Positions 18,379 through 26,918 are shown, counted from the stretch's first letter. The stretch: DNA of 64,000 bases from Anaerolineae bacterium (GCA_023384415.1 JAHDWJ010000027.1:19680-83679); one strand, 5' to 3'. Notes: generated from the sequence alone by a model not told the origin. Translations and numbers: made by a program.

Positions 18379-18443
18379 CAGTGAGCAGTGATTAGTGAGC
18401 ATTGAGCGTTTAGCAGTGTGCAGTCTCCAATCTCCAGTCTCCT
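18377..18443. repeat. Intergenic heptamer-type repeat
   Basis: CAGTGAGCAGTGATTAGTGAGC followed by CAGTCTCCAATCTCCAGTCTCC-like units: the same family as inside the genes at 5053, 15547 and 26371, here in non-coding DNA directly after the stop at 18378. TATAAT at 18498-18503 may be the -10 box of the next gene. Confidence 0.8.
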
Positions 18444-18555
18444 TATCGTCATTTCCCATATTGCGAAACTCATCATTTATTGTTAATATCCCATTGTTAT
18501 AATTTTATGTCTTGTAAATTACCGTCTTGGCGTAAGGAATAGAGGAAAAGGCATC

Positions 18556-19218
18556 ATGAAAGAAACCGATGTGACCAGAGCCAAAATCTTAGGCGTTCTC
18601 ATTCAAGATGCCCGGAAGTATGCGCGGCGTTCCGTTGAAGAATGTGCTGAGGTATTGGGACTTACCACCGAACAGTTTCATCAGGCTGAAGAAGGGGAGA
18701 CTATCATTTCCCTGCCGGAATTAGAAGTGTTAGCCATGTTTTTAGATGTGCCCATGGCCCATTTCTGGGGCAGCCACACGCTCAGTGACTCACCCGCCAA
18801 TAGTTACAAAGATGTACTCAATCTACGCCATCGTATGATAGGTATCCTGCTGCAGCAGGCCCGACTGAATGCGGGCAAAGGGGTAGAAGAAATAGCGGAG
18901 CAGGTTGGTATGTCTGCCAATCTGCTCACAGCGTATGAAACGGGCCAACAACCCATTCCCCTGCTTCATTTAGAAAAATTGGGCCAGGCGTTGGGTTATT
19001 CCATCGGCTATTTCGCGGAAGATTCACATGGTCCGCTGGCTCGCCATGAAGCCGAACAAAAAATGTTGAAACGGTTGGAAGAGCTGCCCCCAGCCATGAA
19101 GAAATTTATTGCCGAACCAGTGAACATTGCCTATTTAGAAACCGCTATGCGCTTGAGTACCATGAATGTGAAACAACTGCGCGGCATTGCTGAAGCAATT
19201 CTGGATATTACTTTTTAG
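18556..19218 (+). CDS. Transcriptional regulator with two XRE-type helix-turn-helix domains
   Basis: 220 residues with an internal duplication. Residues about 8-70 (ILGVLIQDARKYARRSVEEC...LGLTTEQFHQAEEGE) and about 93-155 (MIGILLQQARLNAGKGVEEIA...VGMSANLLTAYETGQ) are each a Cro/C1-type HTH; the first has lost some consensus in the recognition helix. A helical C-terminal tail of about 60 residues could serve in dimer formation. ATG 18556 follows AGAGGAAAAGG. No operator or target is evident; the following TPR gene, 209 bases away across a dispersed repeat, is not clearly in the same operon. Confidence 0.88.
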   Translation: MKETDVTRAKILGVLIQDARKYARRSVEECAEVLGLTTEQFHQAEEGETIISLPELEVLAMFLDVPMAHFWGSHTLSDSPANSYKDVLNLRHRMIGILLQQARLNAGKGVEEIAEQVGMSANLLTAYETGQQPIPLLHLEKLGQALGYSIGYFAEDSHGPLARHEAEQKMLKRLEELPPAMKKFIAEPVNIAYLETAMRLSTMNVKQLRGIAEAILDITF

Positions 19219-19267
19219 CTATTTACGATTTTCACTTTACGGTTGACGATTATAGTGCCATGTGAGT

Positions 19268-19389
19268 CAACTTCTTGTACAGAAAACAAGAAGTTATCCA
19301 TAGATGACACAGGTGTACATAGATAAAAACAAATCTGTGTTCATGTGTGAAATCTGTGGATAAATCTCTTCTGGCTTGACCAGGTTAGG
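19268..19389. repeat. Dispersed 120-bp palindromic repeat, copy A
   Basis: Begins CAACTTCTTG, contains inverted segments around AAATCTGTGTTCATGTGTG and CTGTGGATAAATC, and ends GACCAGGTTAGG. Copy B at 38142-38260 matches over its full length; a shorter relative lies at 62012. Its TGTGGATAA is the complement of a perfect DnaA box, TTATCCACA. Flanking GCTATTTAC...GTAAATAGC forms a further outer inverted repeat (about 19218 and 19425). Confidence 0.88.
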
Positions 19390-19427
19390 ATGAAAGGTCA
19401 ATCTAAAATCGTCAATGGTAAATAGCT

Positions 19428-19970
19428 ATGAATCCAACACCTACCCAACTCAAAGAACAAGGTTTACACCAATTTAAGTCAGGCCGATATGATGAGGCTT
19501 TGGCGACCTTTAATGCGGCCGCGCCCCTCTTTGCGGCTCAAGAAGATTATCTGGGCCAGGGGGAGATGCTCAATAATATCGGCGTTATCCAACGATTTCA
19601 ACGGAATTATGACGCGGCCGCGGCCGCCCTTCATCAAGCCCATGACCTTTTCACCCAGGCGGGAGACATCAACCGAAAGGCTCAAACCATCGCCAATTTA
19701 GGGGAGCTGCATCGCTCACAGGGAGCGTATGAGCAGGCTGGACGCTGCTACAGCGATGCGTCTGAGTTATTTGCTCAATTAGGGGATAGGGATAAACAAG
19801 CTGAAGTGTTGTGGGCGTTGAGTTTACTCCGTACCCGGCAGCGCCGTTGGTTAGAAGCCGTTTATATTATGCAAGATAGCCTGAAACTGCGGCCGCGACG
19901 ATCCCTCATCCAAACAATCCTTTATGCTTTTCTCAGCCTGGGCATGAGACTTACTGGCGGTAAACCGTAA
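19428..19970 (+). CDS. Tetratricopeptide repeat protein
   Basis: 180 residues with about four TPR units from residue 8 (EQGLHQFKSGRYDEALATFN, MLNNIGVIQRFQRNYDAA, TIANLGELHRSQGAYEQA, VLWALSLLRTRQRRWLEA), the type that includes Asn/Gly at helix starts as in TPR_12 adaptors. No signal peptide; a short hydrophobic stretch at the C-terminus (ILYAFLSLGMRLTG) might touch the membrane. Partner unknown. Four octamers, two overlapping, produce AAAAA in the second unit, apparently tolerated in the helix. Confidence 0.85.
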   Translation: MNPTPTQLKEQGLHQFKSGRYDEALATFNAAAPLFAAQEDYLGQGEMLNNIGVIQRFQRNYDAAAAALHQAHDLFTQAGDINRKAQTIANLGELHRSQGAYEQAGRCYSDASELFAQLGDRDKQAEVLWALSLLRTRQRRWLEAVYIMQDSLKLRPRRSLIQTILYAFLSLGMRLTGGKP

Positions 19971-20340
19971 TTTACCCTCCTCCCGTTCGTTATAACGGAC
20001 AAGATAAGCATTCATATCTATCATTTTCTGTGAGGTGAATAGCTGCCCTTAGTGGCTGCCCTCAAACGGTTATCATGCGGCAAACTGGCGTGAAAAACAG
20101 GTGAATATTAGAAACTATTTTTGTAAGATCCGTACGCCATACTTAACAGATAGGTAGATAGGGGAGACCTGTCTTACATCATTGCCCACCCATCTTCTGA
20201 AAAAACAGGTGAAGAATAAGATTACAGCTCGTTCTGGCTGTGACCGGTTTCCTGATCGTACCCAGTGAATTAGTCGTTGCCCATACTCTGGGTGATGATA
20301 AGCCGATCCCAATGCCTATAGACATAGGGAGGTTAGGGTG
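19971..20340. other. 370-bp intergenic region
   Basis: It contains the small palindrome CGTTATAACG (19987-19996), two copies of AAACAGGTGAA about 110 bases apart (near 20095 and 20203), and at its end GGGAGG for the response regulator. I recognise no RNA gene or known riboswitch. Confidence 0.4.
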
Positions 20341-20733
20341 ATGGGTAAAATTTTAGTTGCCGATGATAGCGATGTTATGCGTTCCACCCTGGTAGCCGTA
20401 TTCCGGTTGGCTCGGCCTGAGGCTGAGCTTTTGGAGGCCAGTGATGGGCAAGATGCGATTTCTTTAGCCATTGCACATCAGCCTGATCTGATTGTGATGG
20501 ATGGGGAGATGCCAAAAGTAAATGGATATCAGGCGGCGCAAATGCTTCGGAATATAGCCCAAACTTGTTCTATCCCAATTATCGGTATCTCGGCTGAGAC
20601 CAATGAGAACCCAGTAGTAGATGGTTTACAGAGGTTGTGTAATGTATTCTGGGCCAAACCAGTACCGATAGATATGCTGCTTGCTTTTGTGGATCAGGTT
20701 TTGGAGTCAAATGCGGCCGCGGCCAGTTCCTAA
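20341..20733 (+). CDS. Stand-alone response regulator (CheY-like receiver)
   Basis: 130 residues, a receiver domain only. The acidic pair is Asp8-Asp9, the phosphorylation site Asp54 (LIVMDGEMPKVNGY), the conserved Ser/Thr region is IIGISAE and the lysine is Lys106 (FWAKPV). No output domain, so it acts by protein contact as CheY or Spo0F do. ATG 20341 has GGAGG nine bases before it. No histidine kinase is adjacent; the PAS kinase at 55423 is 35 kb away. The C-terminal AAAA comes from an octamer six codons before the stop. Confidence 0.93.
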   Translation: MGKILVADDSDVMRSTLVAVFRLARPEAELLEASDGQDAISLAIAHQPDLIVMDGEMPKVNGYQAAQMLRNIAQTCSIPIIGISAETNENPVVDGLQRLCNVFWAKPVPIDMLLAFVDQVLESNAAAASS

Positions 20734-20751
20734 ACAATCGCCCACGGCAAT

Positions 20752-20787
20752 AAAAAAAGGGCGTGGCCTTGCGGCCGCGCCCTTTTT
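20752..20787. terminator. Bidirectional terminator built on the GCGGCCGC octamer
   Basis: AAAAAGGGCGTGGCC (20754-20768) pairs with GGCCGCGCCCTTTTT (20773-20787) with a single G-U, giving A- and T-runs on both sides. It serves the convergent response regulator and cold shock genes. The octamer at 20771-20778 forms the 3' half of the stem. Confidence 0.9.
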
Positions 20788-20811
20788 ATTTTAGGCTGAA
20801 TCAGTTACGGT

Positions 20812-21027
20812 TTAGAGAGGAATAACATCCTGGGCAACCGGCCCTTTCTGCCCTTCACCGAGGGTAAACTCTACTCGCTGTCCTTCCTGCAAAGAACGAA
20901 AGCCATTGCCCCGAATTTCTTTGTAATGAACGAACACATCACGTTCTGCTTCATCCTCACGGGCAATAAAGCCGTAGCCTTTATCATTGCTAAACCATTT
21001 CACAGTTCCAGTTTCACGCTCTGTCAT
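20812..21027 (-). CDS. Cold shock protein, CspA family
   Basis: 71 residues, one cold shock domain with RNP1 KGYGFI and RNP2 VFVHY. Binds single-stranded RNA or DNA and removes secondary structure. Chosen start ATG 21027 has GGAGG ten bases upstream; a TTG at 21048 adds seven residues that include the Shine-Dalgarno sequence itself and is rejected. A good promoter lies at 21127-21155, giving a leader of about 90 bases as is usual for csp genes. Confidence 0.95.
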   Translation of the reverse strand: MTERETGTVKWFSNDKGYGFIAREDEAERDVFVHYKEIRGNGFRSLQEGQRVEFTLGEGQKGPVAQDVIPL

Positions 21028-21126
21028 TGAATCAAAACCTCCAATCAAACAAAAAACAGTAAATCATGGCGGGGCAATCTGCTGATTGTGTTTGTCTGTA
21101 CAGATGCCTTGCCAATAGCACCTGTG

Positions 21127-21155
21127 ACATTAACACACAGGTTAATTTGTGTCAA
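21127..21155 (-). promoter_or_regulatory. Sigma-70-type promoter of the cold shock gene
   Basis: On the minus strand TTGACA (21155-21150) and TAATGT (21132-21127) are spaced by 17 bases. Confidence 0.7.
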
Positions 21156-21303
21156 GCTGGTGACAATGTATCAACGCGCCACCTTTCATCCCTGGCTAAC
21201 TTTACTGGACTCGGGCGAAAATTGATTTCACCGGCGGTAATAACCAATGCACCAATACGCTAATAGCCAGTGGTCAGACTAAAAACTGCCAGACTCCAGA
21301 ACT

Positions 21304-21708
21304 TTATTGAATGGCGTGAGTGCGGAGGTTGTTTATCTGGTGGTAAAGTAAGAAGAAGATGGCTGCGGCCGCGACATCTACCAGTAAATCTTTACCATCA
21401 TTGATCCCCAGCGGCCGCTGCTTATACCAAAGCTGCAATAACTCCTGACTTGCTCCCATCACCCCAATGAGAATGATGTAAAGGCCAAAACGCTCTCGTA
21501 GGGCAGGGAATACGGTCAGCAAAAACCAGCCCAACGTAGCAAAAACCACGCTGTGCCCAATATGGTGAGCCATCTCCGTCGCAAAAAGCCAATCTACAAA
21601 CAAACCAAAAGGGGGCCATAAACGGGCCAACCAACCATAAGGGAACAAGGCCAGGGCCAGAAAAATAAGAAAGATGAACAGGTTTGGTCTACGCATCTGG
21701 GAGAGCAT
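21304..21708 (-). CDS. VanZ-like membrane protein
   Basis: 134 residues with four hydrophobic segments and the VanZ-family pattern MAHHIGHSVVFATLGWFLL, followed by GASQELLQLW and DLLVDVAAAAIFFLL (usual D.l.N..G position). VanZ itself confers low teicoplanin resistance, but most family members are uncharacterised integral membrane proteins. It has no van neighbours. Two octamers; the one near the C-terminus makes AAAA in the last membrane segment. Confidence 0.85.
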   Translation of the reverse strand: MLSQMRRPNLFIFLIFLALALFPYGWLARLWPPFGLFVDWLFATEMAHHIGHSVVFATLGWFLLTVFPALRERFGLYIILIGVMGASQELLQLWYKQRPLGINDGKDLLVDVAAAAIFFLLYHQINNLRTHAIQ

Positions 21709-21937
21709 AACGGGGGAAGATCACGGTTGCAAGCACCCAGGTGCCCCTACCCAACGTCTTGCGTGTTCCGGTATAATCCCCAACTTTCGTCAGGCTCAAT
21801 TGCTGACCGATGTTGGCGGAAAAACAATGTGTCTTTGTTTATCCTCTAAATAGTGGGGGGTATGTTACAATGCGTCTTAGCAAAGATGGCCCTACCTGAC
21901 GCATTAAACCCAAATTGAACCACCATTTATCTTCTCT

Positions 21938-22819
21938 ATGAACGACTTGCAACCTGTTGAAGAAGCAATTATCCGCACGGTAGCTTATGTGGATATCTTC
22001 GATTACCCCCTTACCCTGGGGGAAATTCATCGTTATCTCATTGAAGTGCCTGCCCCTGTCAGTACCGTGCAGCAGATTTTAAGCAACGGTCGGTTGGTGC
22101 CCCATCGGCTCTCCCGTGAGCAGGAGTTTTTCACCCTGCCAGGGCGGGAACAGTTGGTCCACATCAGGCAGCAGAGGCTCGCGGCCGCTAACGAACTATG
22201 GCCCGCCGCCTGTTATTATGGCAGCCTCATCGGCTCACTCCCATTTGTCAAAATGGTTGCCGTCACCGGCTCACTGGCGGTAGATAACCCTTATGGGGAT
22301 GTAGATATTGATTATTTCATCGTCACCGAAAACGACCATCTCTGGTCATGTCGGGCTATGGTCATTTTGCTTGTGCGTATGGCGGCCCGACGCGGCATCA
22401 CCCTTTGCCCCAATTATTTCGTTACCGAACGTGCCCTGGCTTTCCCAACCCACAACCTGTATATCGCCCGCGAAATCGCCCAGATGGTACCCCTTACCGG
22501 CTTCGCCGTATATCAACAACTGCGCCAACTCAACGGCTGGGTACACAACTTTTTACCCAATGCCGAAGGGCCAGGCAAAACCACGCTCACAAATACGGCT
22601 CGCGGCCGCGCCCTTCGCTCCCCTCTGGAACAACTTCTCCGCACCCGCCCCGGAAACTGGCTGGAGCAGTGGGAGATGCAGCGCAAAATCCACCGCTTTA
22701 GCCAGGACAGCCGGGTCAACTCAGAAACATCGTTCACCCCTGACTGGTGCAAAGGGCACTTTGACGCCCACAGCCAACGCATCCTGAACAAGTATGCAAC
22801 TATGCGGGTAACGGAGTAA
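21938..22819 (+). CDS. Nucleotidyltransferase-fold protein, first gene of the radical SAM cluster
   Basis: 293 residues. The centre has GSLAVDNPYGDVDIDYFIVT (residues about 111-130), the GSxA...DVD pattern of the polymerase-beta-like nucleotidyltransferase fold with two metal-binding Asp. The N-terminal 80 residues (EEAIIRTVAYVDIFDYPLTLGEIHRYL) look like a winged helix. The C-terminal part is unassigned. It might transfer a nucleotide to a small molecule, lipid or protein. Being first in a run of five co-directional genes with three B12 radical SAM enzymes, it may start or activate the substrate of that pathway; this is inference. No ribosome binding site is clear at ATG 21938. Confidence 0.75.
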   Translation: MNDLQPVEEAIIRTVAYVDIFDYPLTLGEIHRYLIEVPAPVSTVQQILSNGRLVPHRLSREQEFFTLPGREQLVHIRQQRLAAANELWPAACYYGSLIGSLPFVKMVAVTGSLAVDNPYGDVDIDYFIVTENDHLWSCRAMVILLVRMAARRGITLCPNYFVTERALAFPTHNLYIAREIAQMVPLTGFAVYQQLRQLNGWVHNFLPNAEGPGKTTLTNTARGRALRSPLEQLLRTRPGNWLEQWEMQRKIHRFSQDSRVNSETSFTPDWCKGHFDAHSQRILNKYATMRVTE

Positions 22820-22859
22820 CTTTTCCACCCGCAAACTCGCAAATCCGCAAACTCGCCCT

Positions 22860-24431
22860 ATGAAACTTCTCTTCGCTCAATCTTACTACCTGAAATTTGA
22901 CCCCAAGCTGTATGAGGCTATGCAGCCATATCCCCCTCTGGGCACACTGTATGCCGCCAGCTTTATGCGCCAGCGGGGGTATGAAGTGGCCCTATTTGAT
23001 GCCATGTTGGCCGAGAATGAAGCTGAGTTCGCGGCCGCGCTCGACCGTGAGCAGCCTGATTATGCCATCATCTACGAAGATAACTTCAACTACCTGTCCA
23101 AAATGTGCCTGACCCGGATGCGTGAAGCCGCTTTCACCATGATCCAGATGGCCCAGCAGCGGAACATCCCCGTCATCATTGGCGGCTCAGACGCTACTGA
23201 CCACGCTGAGAGCTATCTTCAACATGGAGCTGATTTTGTTTTGTTAGGCGAAGGGGAACTAACCCTGGCCCAACTGCTGGACCACCTGAGCCACCACCAC
23301 TCCACCAGTCTGAACAACATCCTCGGCCTGGCCTACTCCCACAACGGCGATAGCAGTCAGCCAGTCAGCAGAACTCGAAACTCAAAACTCGAAACTCACT
23401 TCACTCCCCGCCGCCCCGACATCAAACAAGTAGATGATCTCCCGTTCCCAGCCTGGGACTTAGTAGATGTGCCCCGGTATAAAAAAATCTGGTACGAACG
23501 GCATGGCTATTACGCTATGAACATGGTGACCACACGAGGCTGCCCCTACCATTGCAACTGGTGTGCCAAACCAATTTGGGGCCAACGGTACAACTCCCGC
23601 AGTCCGGAAAACGTCGCCCGCGAACTCAAATGGCTCAAAGAAACGTACCAACCCGATTACATCTGGCTGGCCGATGACATCGTAGGTCTGAAACCGGGTT
23701 GGTGGTCCCAATTTGCCGATTGGGTCGAAAAGCTGGACGCCCGTGTGCCGTTCAAATGCCTCAGTCGGGCTGACTTGATGGTACGTAAGGATGACGCTGT
23801 TTCTGCCCTGGCTCGTGCTGGTTGCGACATTGTGTGGATGGGGGCAGAATCTGGCTCCCAGAAGATTCTCAATGCCATGGATAAAGGCACGACCGTAGAG
23901 CAAATTTACGAAGCCACGCGCCGTTTGCGGGCGGCTGGGGTTCGGGTGGCTTTTTTTCTCCAATTTGGCTACCCTGGCGAGACCCGCGCCGATCTTGAGA
24001 AGACGTTGCAGATGGTGCGTGACTGTCAACCAGATGACATTGGCATGTCTGTCTCTTATCCGCTGCCAGGGACGAAGTTTTATGAAAATGTGAAGTTACA
24101 ACTGGGAGACAAGCAAAATTGGGTAGATTCCGCTGACCTGGAGATGATGTACCGGGGGCCGTTTACGACGGCGTTTTACCGGCAGCTGCATCAGGTGCTG
24201 CATAAGGAGTTTCGCGGCCGCAAACAGTGGCGGGAGCTGCGGCAAGAGTGGCAGCAGGGGAAAATCAGGCTGGGGCAACTGCGGGTCGCGGCCGCTATCT
24301 TCTACCGTTTTCTCACCTTACCCCTGGCCCGGCTCAAACTCAACCGCCTGGCCGCCATCCCCCACCAGGGGATTGCTGCCCTGCCCCACATGCGCTTAGA
24401 GGACGCGGCCGCGCCCACCCCACAGGAATAG
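22860..24431 (+). CDS. B12-binding-domain radical SAM protein 1
   Basis: 523 residues. N-terminal Rossmann-like cobalamin-binding domain (about 1-150: YPPLGTLYAASFMRQRGYEVALFD, VIIGGSDATDHAESYL, VLLGEGELTL), then a radical SAM domain with Cys228, Cys232 and Cys235 (CPYHCNWC) and GAESGSQKILNAMDKG. The DxHxxG cobalamin-ligand motif is absent, as in many relatives of BchE and HpnJ. Such enzymes methylate or rearrange unactivated carbons or phosphorus. Between the domains a segment of about 20 residues (VSRTRNSKLETHF, 23360-23402) is encoded by an imperfect ACTCGAAACTC repeat, an apparent insertion. ATG 22860 stands directly after a CGCAAACTCGC-type repeat and lacks a visible ribosome binding site. 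Confidence 0.92.
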   Translation: MKLLFAQSYYLKFDPKLYEAMQPYPPLGTLYAASFMRQRGYEVALFDAMLAENEAEFAAALDREQPDYAIIYEDNFNYLSKMCLTRMREAAFTMIQMAQQRNIPVIIGGSDATDHAESYLQHGADFVLLGEGELTLAQLLDHLSHHHSTSLNNILGLAYSHNGDSSQPVSRTRNSKLETHFTPRRPDIKQVDDLPFPAWDLVDVPRYKKIWYERHGYYAMNMVTTRGCPYHCNWCAKPIWGQRYNSRSPENVARELKWLKETYQPDYIWLADDIVGLKPGWWSQFADWVEKLDARVPFKCLSRADLMVRKDDAVSALARAGCDIVWMGAESGSQKILNAMDKGTTVEQIYEATRRLRAAGVRVAFFLQFGYPGETRADLEKTLQMVRDCQPDDIGMSVSYPLPGTKFYENVKLQLGDKQNWVDSADLEMMYRGPFTTAFYRQLHQVLHKEFRGRKQWRELRQEWQQGKIRLGQLRVAAAIFYRFLTLPLARLKLNRLAAIPHQGIAALPHMRLEDAAAPTPQE

Positions 24432-24595
24432 TAAGCTGTTAGCAGTGGCCAGTTGGTCAAAGATAATAGACCGCTGCTTTTTGCCCATAATCCTTTCATC
24501 CATAGCTTTTCCCATAACACCCATATAGCAGCGGATATACATTTCCCATCGTTATCCATCTTCTTTTCATCCATATTTTTCCAGGACAACACCCA

Positions 24596-26041
24596 ATGGA
24601 CATCCTTCTTTCACACGGCTACTTCATCGCCGAAGATGAGCATGAAAAACAGATTATGAAGCCTTACCCCACCCTGGGGCTGCTCTACCTTTCCTCCCAC
24701 CTCAAAGCCAAAGGGTTTGCCGTAGATTTATGGGACAGCACCTTCCGCACCCTGGAGCAGTTCCGCGCCCACGTGCAGCATACCCGCCCATTCCTCGTTG
24801 GCTTATATTGCAACCTGATGACCAAACAGAACATCCTGACCATGATGCGTTTTTGCCAGGAGCAAGGGGCCAAGGTCATTTTGGGGGGGCCAGAGCCAGT
24901 CTCTTATGCCGAGGAGTACCTGAATGCCGGGGCGGATGTCATTGTGGTTGGTGAAGGGGAGCTAACCCTGGAAGAGCTGATCCCTCGCATCACCCAGGAA
25001 GGTGTGCATCAGCTCTACGGCGTCAATGGGGCGATTTTCCGCAATGAAGCCGGGCAAACCATTCGCAACCTGCCCCGCGAACAGATCAAAGACCTTTCTG
25101 CCCAGCCCTGGCCTGATCGGGAAGCGATTGATATGCCTCGCTATCTGGACACCTGGAAAACCCATCATGGCCTCAGTTCTGTCTCCCTTATCACGGCACG
25201 CGGCTGCCCGTATACCTGTACCTGGTGCAGCCATTCCGTCTTCGGCCACACCCACCGCCGCCGCTCCGTTGCCGACGCCGCCAATGAGGTGGAGTGGATT
25301 GTGCAAACGTATCAGCCGGATCAACTGTGGTATGCTGATGATGTGCTGACCATTCACCCCCGCTGGTTCCTGGAATTCGCGACTGAACTCAAACGGCGTG
25401 GCTTGCGTGTGCCGTTCGAGTGCATCAGTCGCGCCGACCGGCTCAATGACCAGGTGATTGAGGCTCTGGCCGAGATGGGCTGTTACCGGCTCTGGATCGG
25501 CTCTGAAAGTGGTTCGCAGCGCATTCTGGACGCTATGAAGCGCAAGGCAGATGTGACGGATGTGCAGTTTAAGACTAAAATGCTCCAGCAAAAAGGGATT
25601 GAGGTAGGGATGTTTATTATGTTGGGGTATGAAGGGGAAGTCGTGAGTGACATTGAAGCGACCGTGGATCATTTGAAAAAGTCAAACCCAGATGTGTTCT
25701 TGACGACAGTCGCTTATCCCATCAAAGATACTGCCTTTTACAATGAAATTTCGGAACGGGTGACAACTCACCTGGCCTGGGAGCAGCGTACCGACCGGGA
25801 TTTGCAGGTGACCGGGCGATATTCGCGCCGCTTTTATGACCATGCCACTCGCTGGATGGTGAATGAGGTGAACCTGAACCGGTCCAGGCGGGCTGGCTCC
25901 CGTAACTACTGGCAGATGGCCAAGATGTATATGAATGCAAAACGCGGCCGCATCGGTATGGCCCTCACCCAAAAGGAAAAAGAAACTGTCCCCGCCGGTC
26001 AAGGCTGGCCCACCCAAGACCGCACTAAAGAAGCATGGTAG
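24596..26041 (+). CDS. B12-binding-domain radical SAM protein 2
   Basis: 481 residues, same architecture as the preceding protein but clearly divergent: cobalamin domain with YPTLGLLYLSSHLKAKGFAVDLWD and VIVVGEGELTLEEL, then [4Fe-4S] cysteines 204, 208 and 211 (CPYTCTWC), GSESGSQRILDAMKRK and a C-terminal helical part of about 90 residues. It lacks the DxHxxG motif. It is followed after only seven bases by a methyltransferase gene, so the two are probably translated from one message. Substrate unknown. Only one octamer (RGRIG near the C-terminus). Confidence 0.92.
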   Translation: MDILLSHGYFIAEDEHEKQIMKPYPTLGLLYLSSHLKAKGFAVDLWDSTFRTLEQFRAHVQHTRPFLVGLYCNLMTKQNILTMMRFCQEQGAKVILGGPEPVSYAEEYLNAGADVIVVGEGELTLEELIPRITQEGVHQLYGVNGAIFRNEAGQTIRNLPREQIKDLSAQPWPDREAIDMPRYLDTWKTHHGLSSVSLITARGCPYTCTWCSHSVFGHTHRRRSVADAANEVEWIVQTYQPDQLWYADDVLTIHPRWFLEFATELKRRGLRVPFECISRADRLNDQVIEALAEMGCYRLWIGSESGSQRILDAMKRKADVTDVQFKTKMLQQKGIEVGMFIMLGYEGEVVSDIEATVDHLKKSNPDVFLTTVAYPIKDTAFYNEISERVTTHLAWEQRTDRDLQVTGRYSRRFYDHATRWMVNEVNLNRSRRAGSRNYWQMAKMYMNAKRGRIGMALTQKEKETVPAGQGWPTQDRTKEAW

Positions 26042-26048
26042 GACACCG

Positions 26049-26918
26049 ATGATTGATTCAACAGCCTTCGACGCCTTTGCCGCAGAATATGATGAGAGCT
26101 TTACCCACTCTCAATTGGGGCAATGGCTGCGGCCGCGGGTCTGGCCTCACCTCGCCCGTCATTTCCAACCGGGGGACCACATCCTGGAACTGGCCTGCGG
26201 CACCGGCGAAGACGCCCTCTGGCTGGCCCAACACGGCATGCACGTCACCGCCACCGATGGTTCGGCTGAAATGGTCAAAGTCGCGGCTGCGAAAGCCGCT
26301 CGCGCCGGTTTGAGTGACAAGATACAGGTGCGGCAAATGGCACTTCAGACATTGAGTCAGCCATTAGCCGTGAGCAGTCTCCAGTCTCCAGTCTCCAGTC
26401 TCCAGTCTCCAATCTCTGAATCTCTCAATCTCTCAACCCCGCCCCCCTTCTCCGGCATCCTCTCCAACTTCGGCGGCCTCAACACCATTGAGGATTTGCG
26501 GCCGCTGGCTCAAACCGTCGCTTCTTTGGTCAAACCAGGTGGCAAGGCTGTGCTGGTGCCCATGGGACCAGTCTGCCCCTGGGAGTTGGCCTGGTACGGG
26601 CTGCATGGGGAGCTAAAAACAGCCCTGAGGCGGTTTCGCGGCCGCGCCCAGGCTAAAATCGGCGACAGCCACATTTCTATCTGGTATCCATCCGCCCGGC
26701 AGGTAAGGCAGGCGTTCGCTCCCTGGTTCCATTCTATCCAAACCGAAAGCCTGGGATTCTGGCTGCCCCCCAGCTACCTGGAACACCTTGTTCACCGTTG
26801 GCCTCGCCTCTTCCGCACCCTCAGCCATCTTGATCAGGCCACCGCTTCCTGGTGGCGCGGCTGGGGGGATCATTTCATCATTGTTTTAGAGCGGACACAA
26901 ACAAGACCCGGTGATTAG
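26049..26918 (+). CDS. Class I SAM-dependent methyltransferase with repeat-encoded insert
   Basis: 289 residues. SAM-binding motif I is ILELACGTGEDALWL (residues about 40-55), acidic residue after motif II in VTATDGSAEM; the fold is that of Methyltransf_11/25. Start ATG 26049 with AGGA nine bases before; a longer frame upstream overlaps gene 2 and is not supported. Residues about 107-135 (AVSSLQSPVSSLQSP...) are encoded by CAGTCTC heptamers and interrupt the region between motifs II and IV (SGILSNFGGLNTIEDL). As a partner of three radical SAM enzymes it could methylate a product of the cluster. Confidence 0.9.
   Translation: MIDSTAFDAFAAEYDESFTHSQLGQWLRPRVWPHLARHFQPGDHILELACGTGEDALWLAQHGMHVTATDGSAEMVKVAAAKAARAGLSDKIQVRQMALQTLSQPLAVSSLQSPVSSLQSPISESLNLSTPPPFSGILSNFGGLNTIEDLRPLAQTVASLVKPGGKAVLVPMGPVCPWELAWYGLHGELKTALRRFRGRAQAKIGDSHISIWYPSARQVRQAFAPWFHSIQTESLGFWLPPSYLEHLVHRWPRLFRTLSHLDQATASWWRGWGDHFIIVLERTQTRPGD
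26371..26437. repeat. In-frame CAGTCTC heptamer array in the methyltransferase gene
   Basis: About five tandem CAGTCTC/CAATCTC units followed by degenerate TCTCAAT units. A heptamer array reads the same seven-residue cycle (SSLQSPV) in each frame on this strand, so it adds protein without a stop, but only copy changes in threes keep the downstream frame. Confidence 0.92.

Noticed and set aside
18556-19218. Toxin-antitoxin pair with the XRE protein as antitoxin
   Set aside because: There is no small toxin-like gene next to it, and the protein has two HTH domains and a long tail.
20000-20340. Riboswitch upstream of the response regulator
   Set aside because: No known cyclic-di-GMP or other riboswitch core motif could be matched by eye.
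26371-26437. Heptamer array as a CRISPR
   Set aside because: Units are seven bases without spacers and lie in a coding frame.
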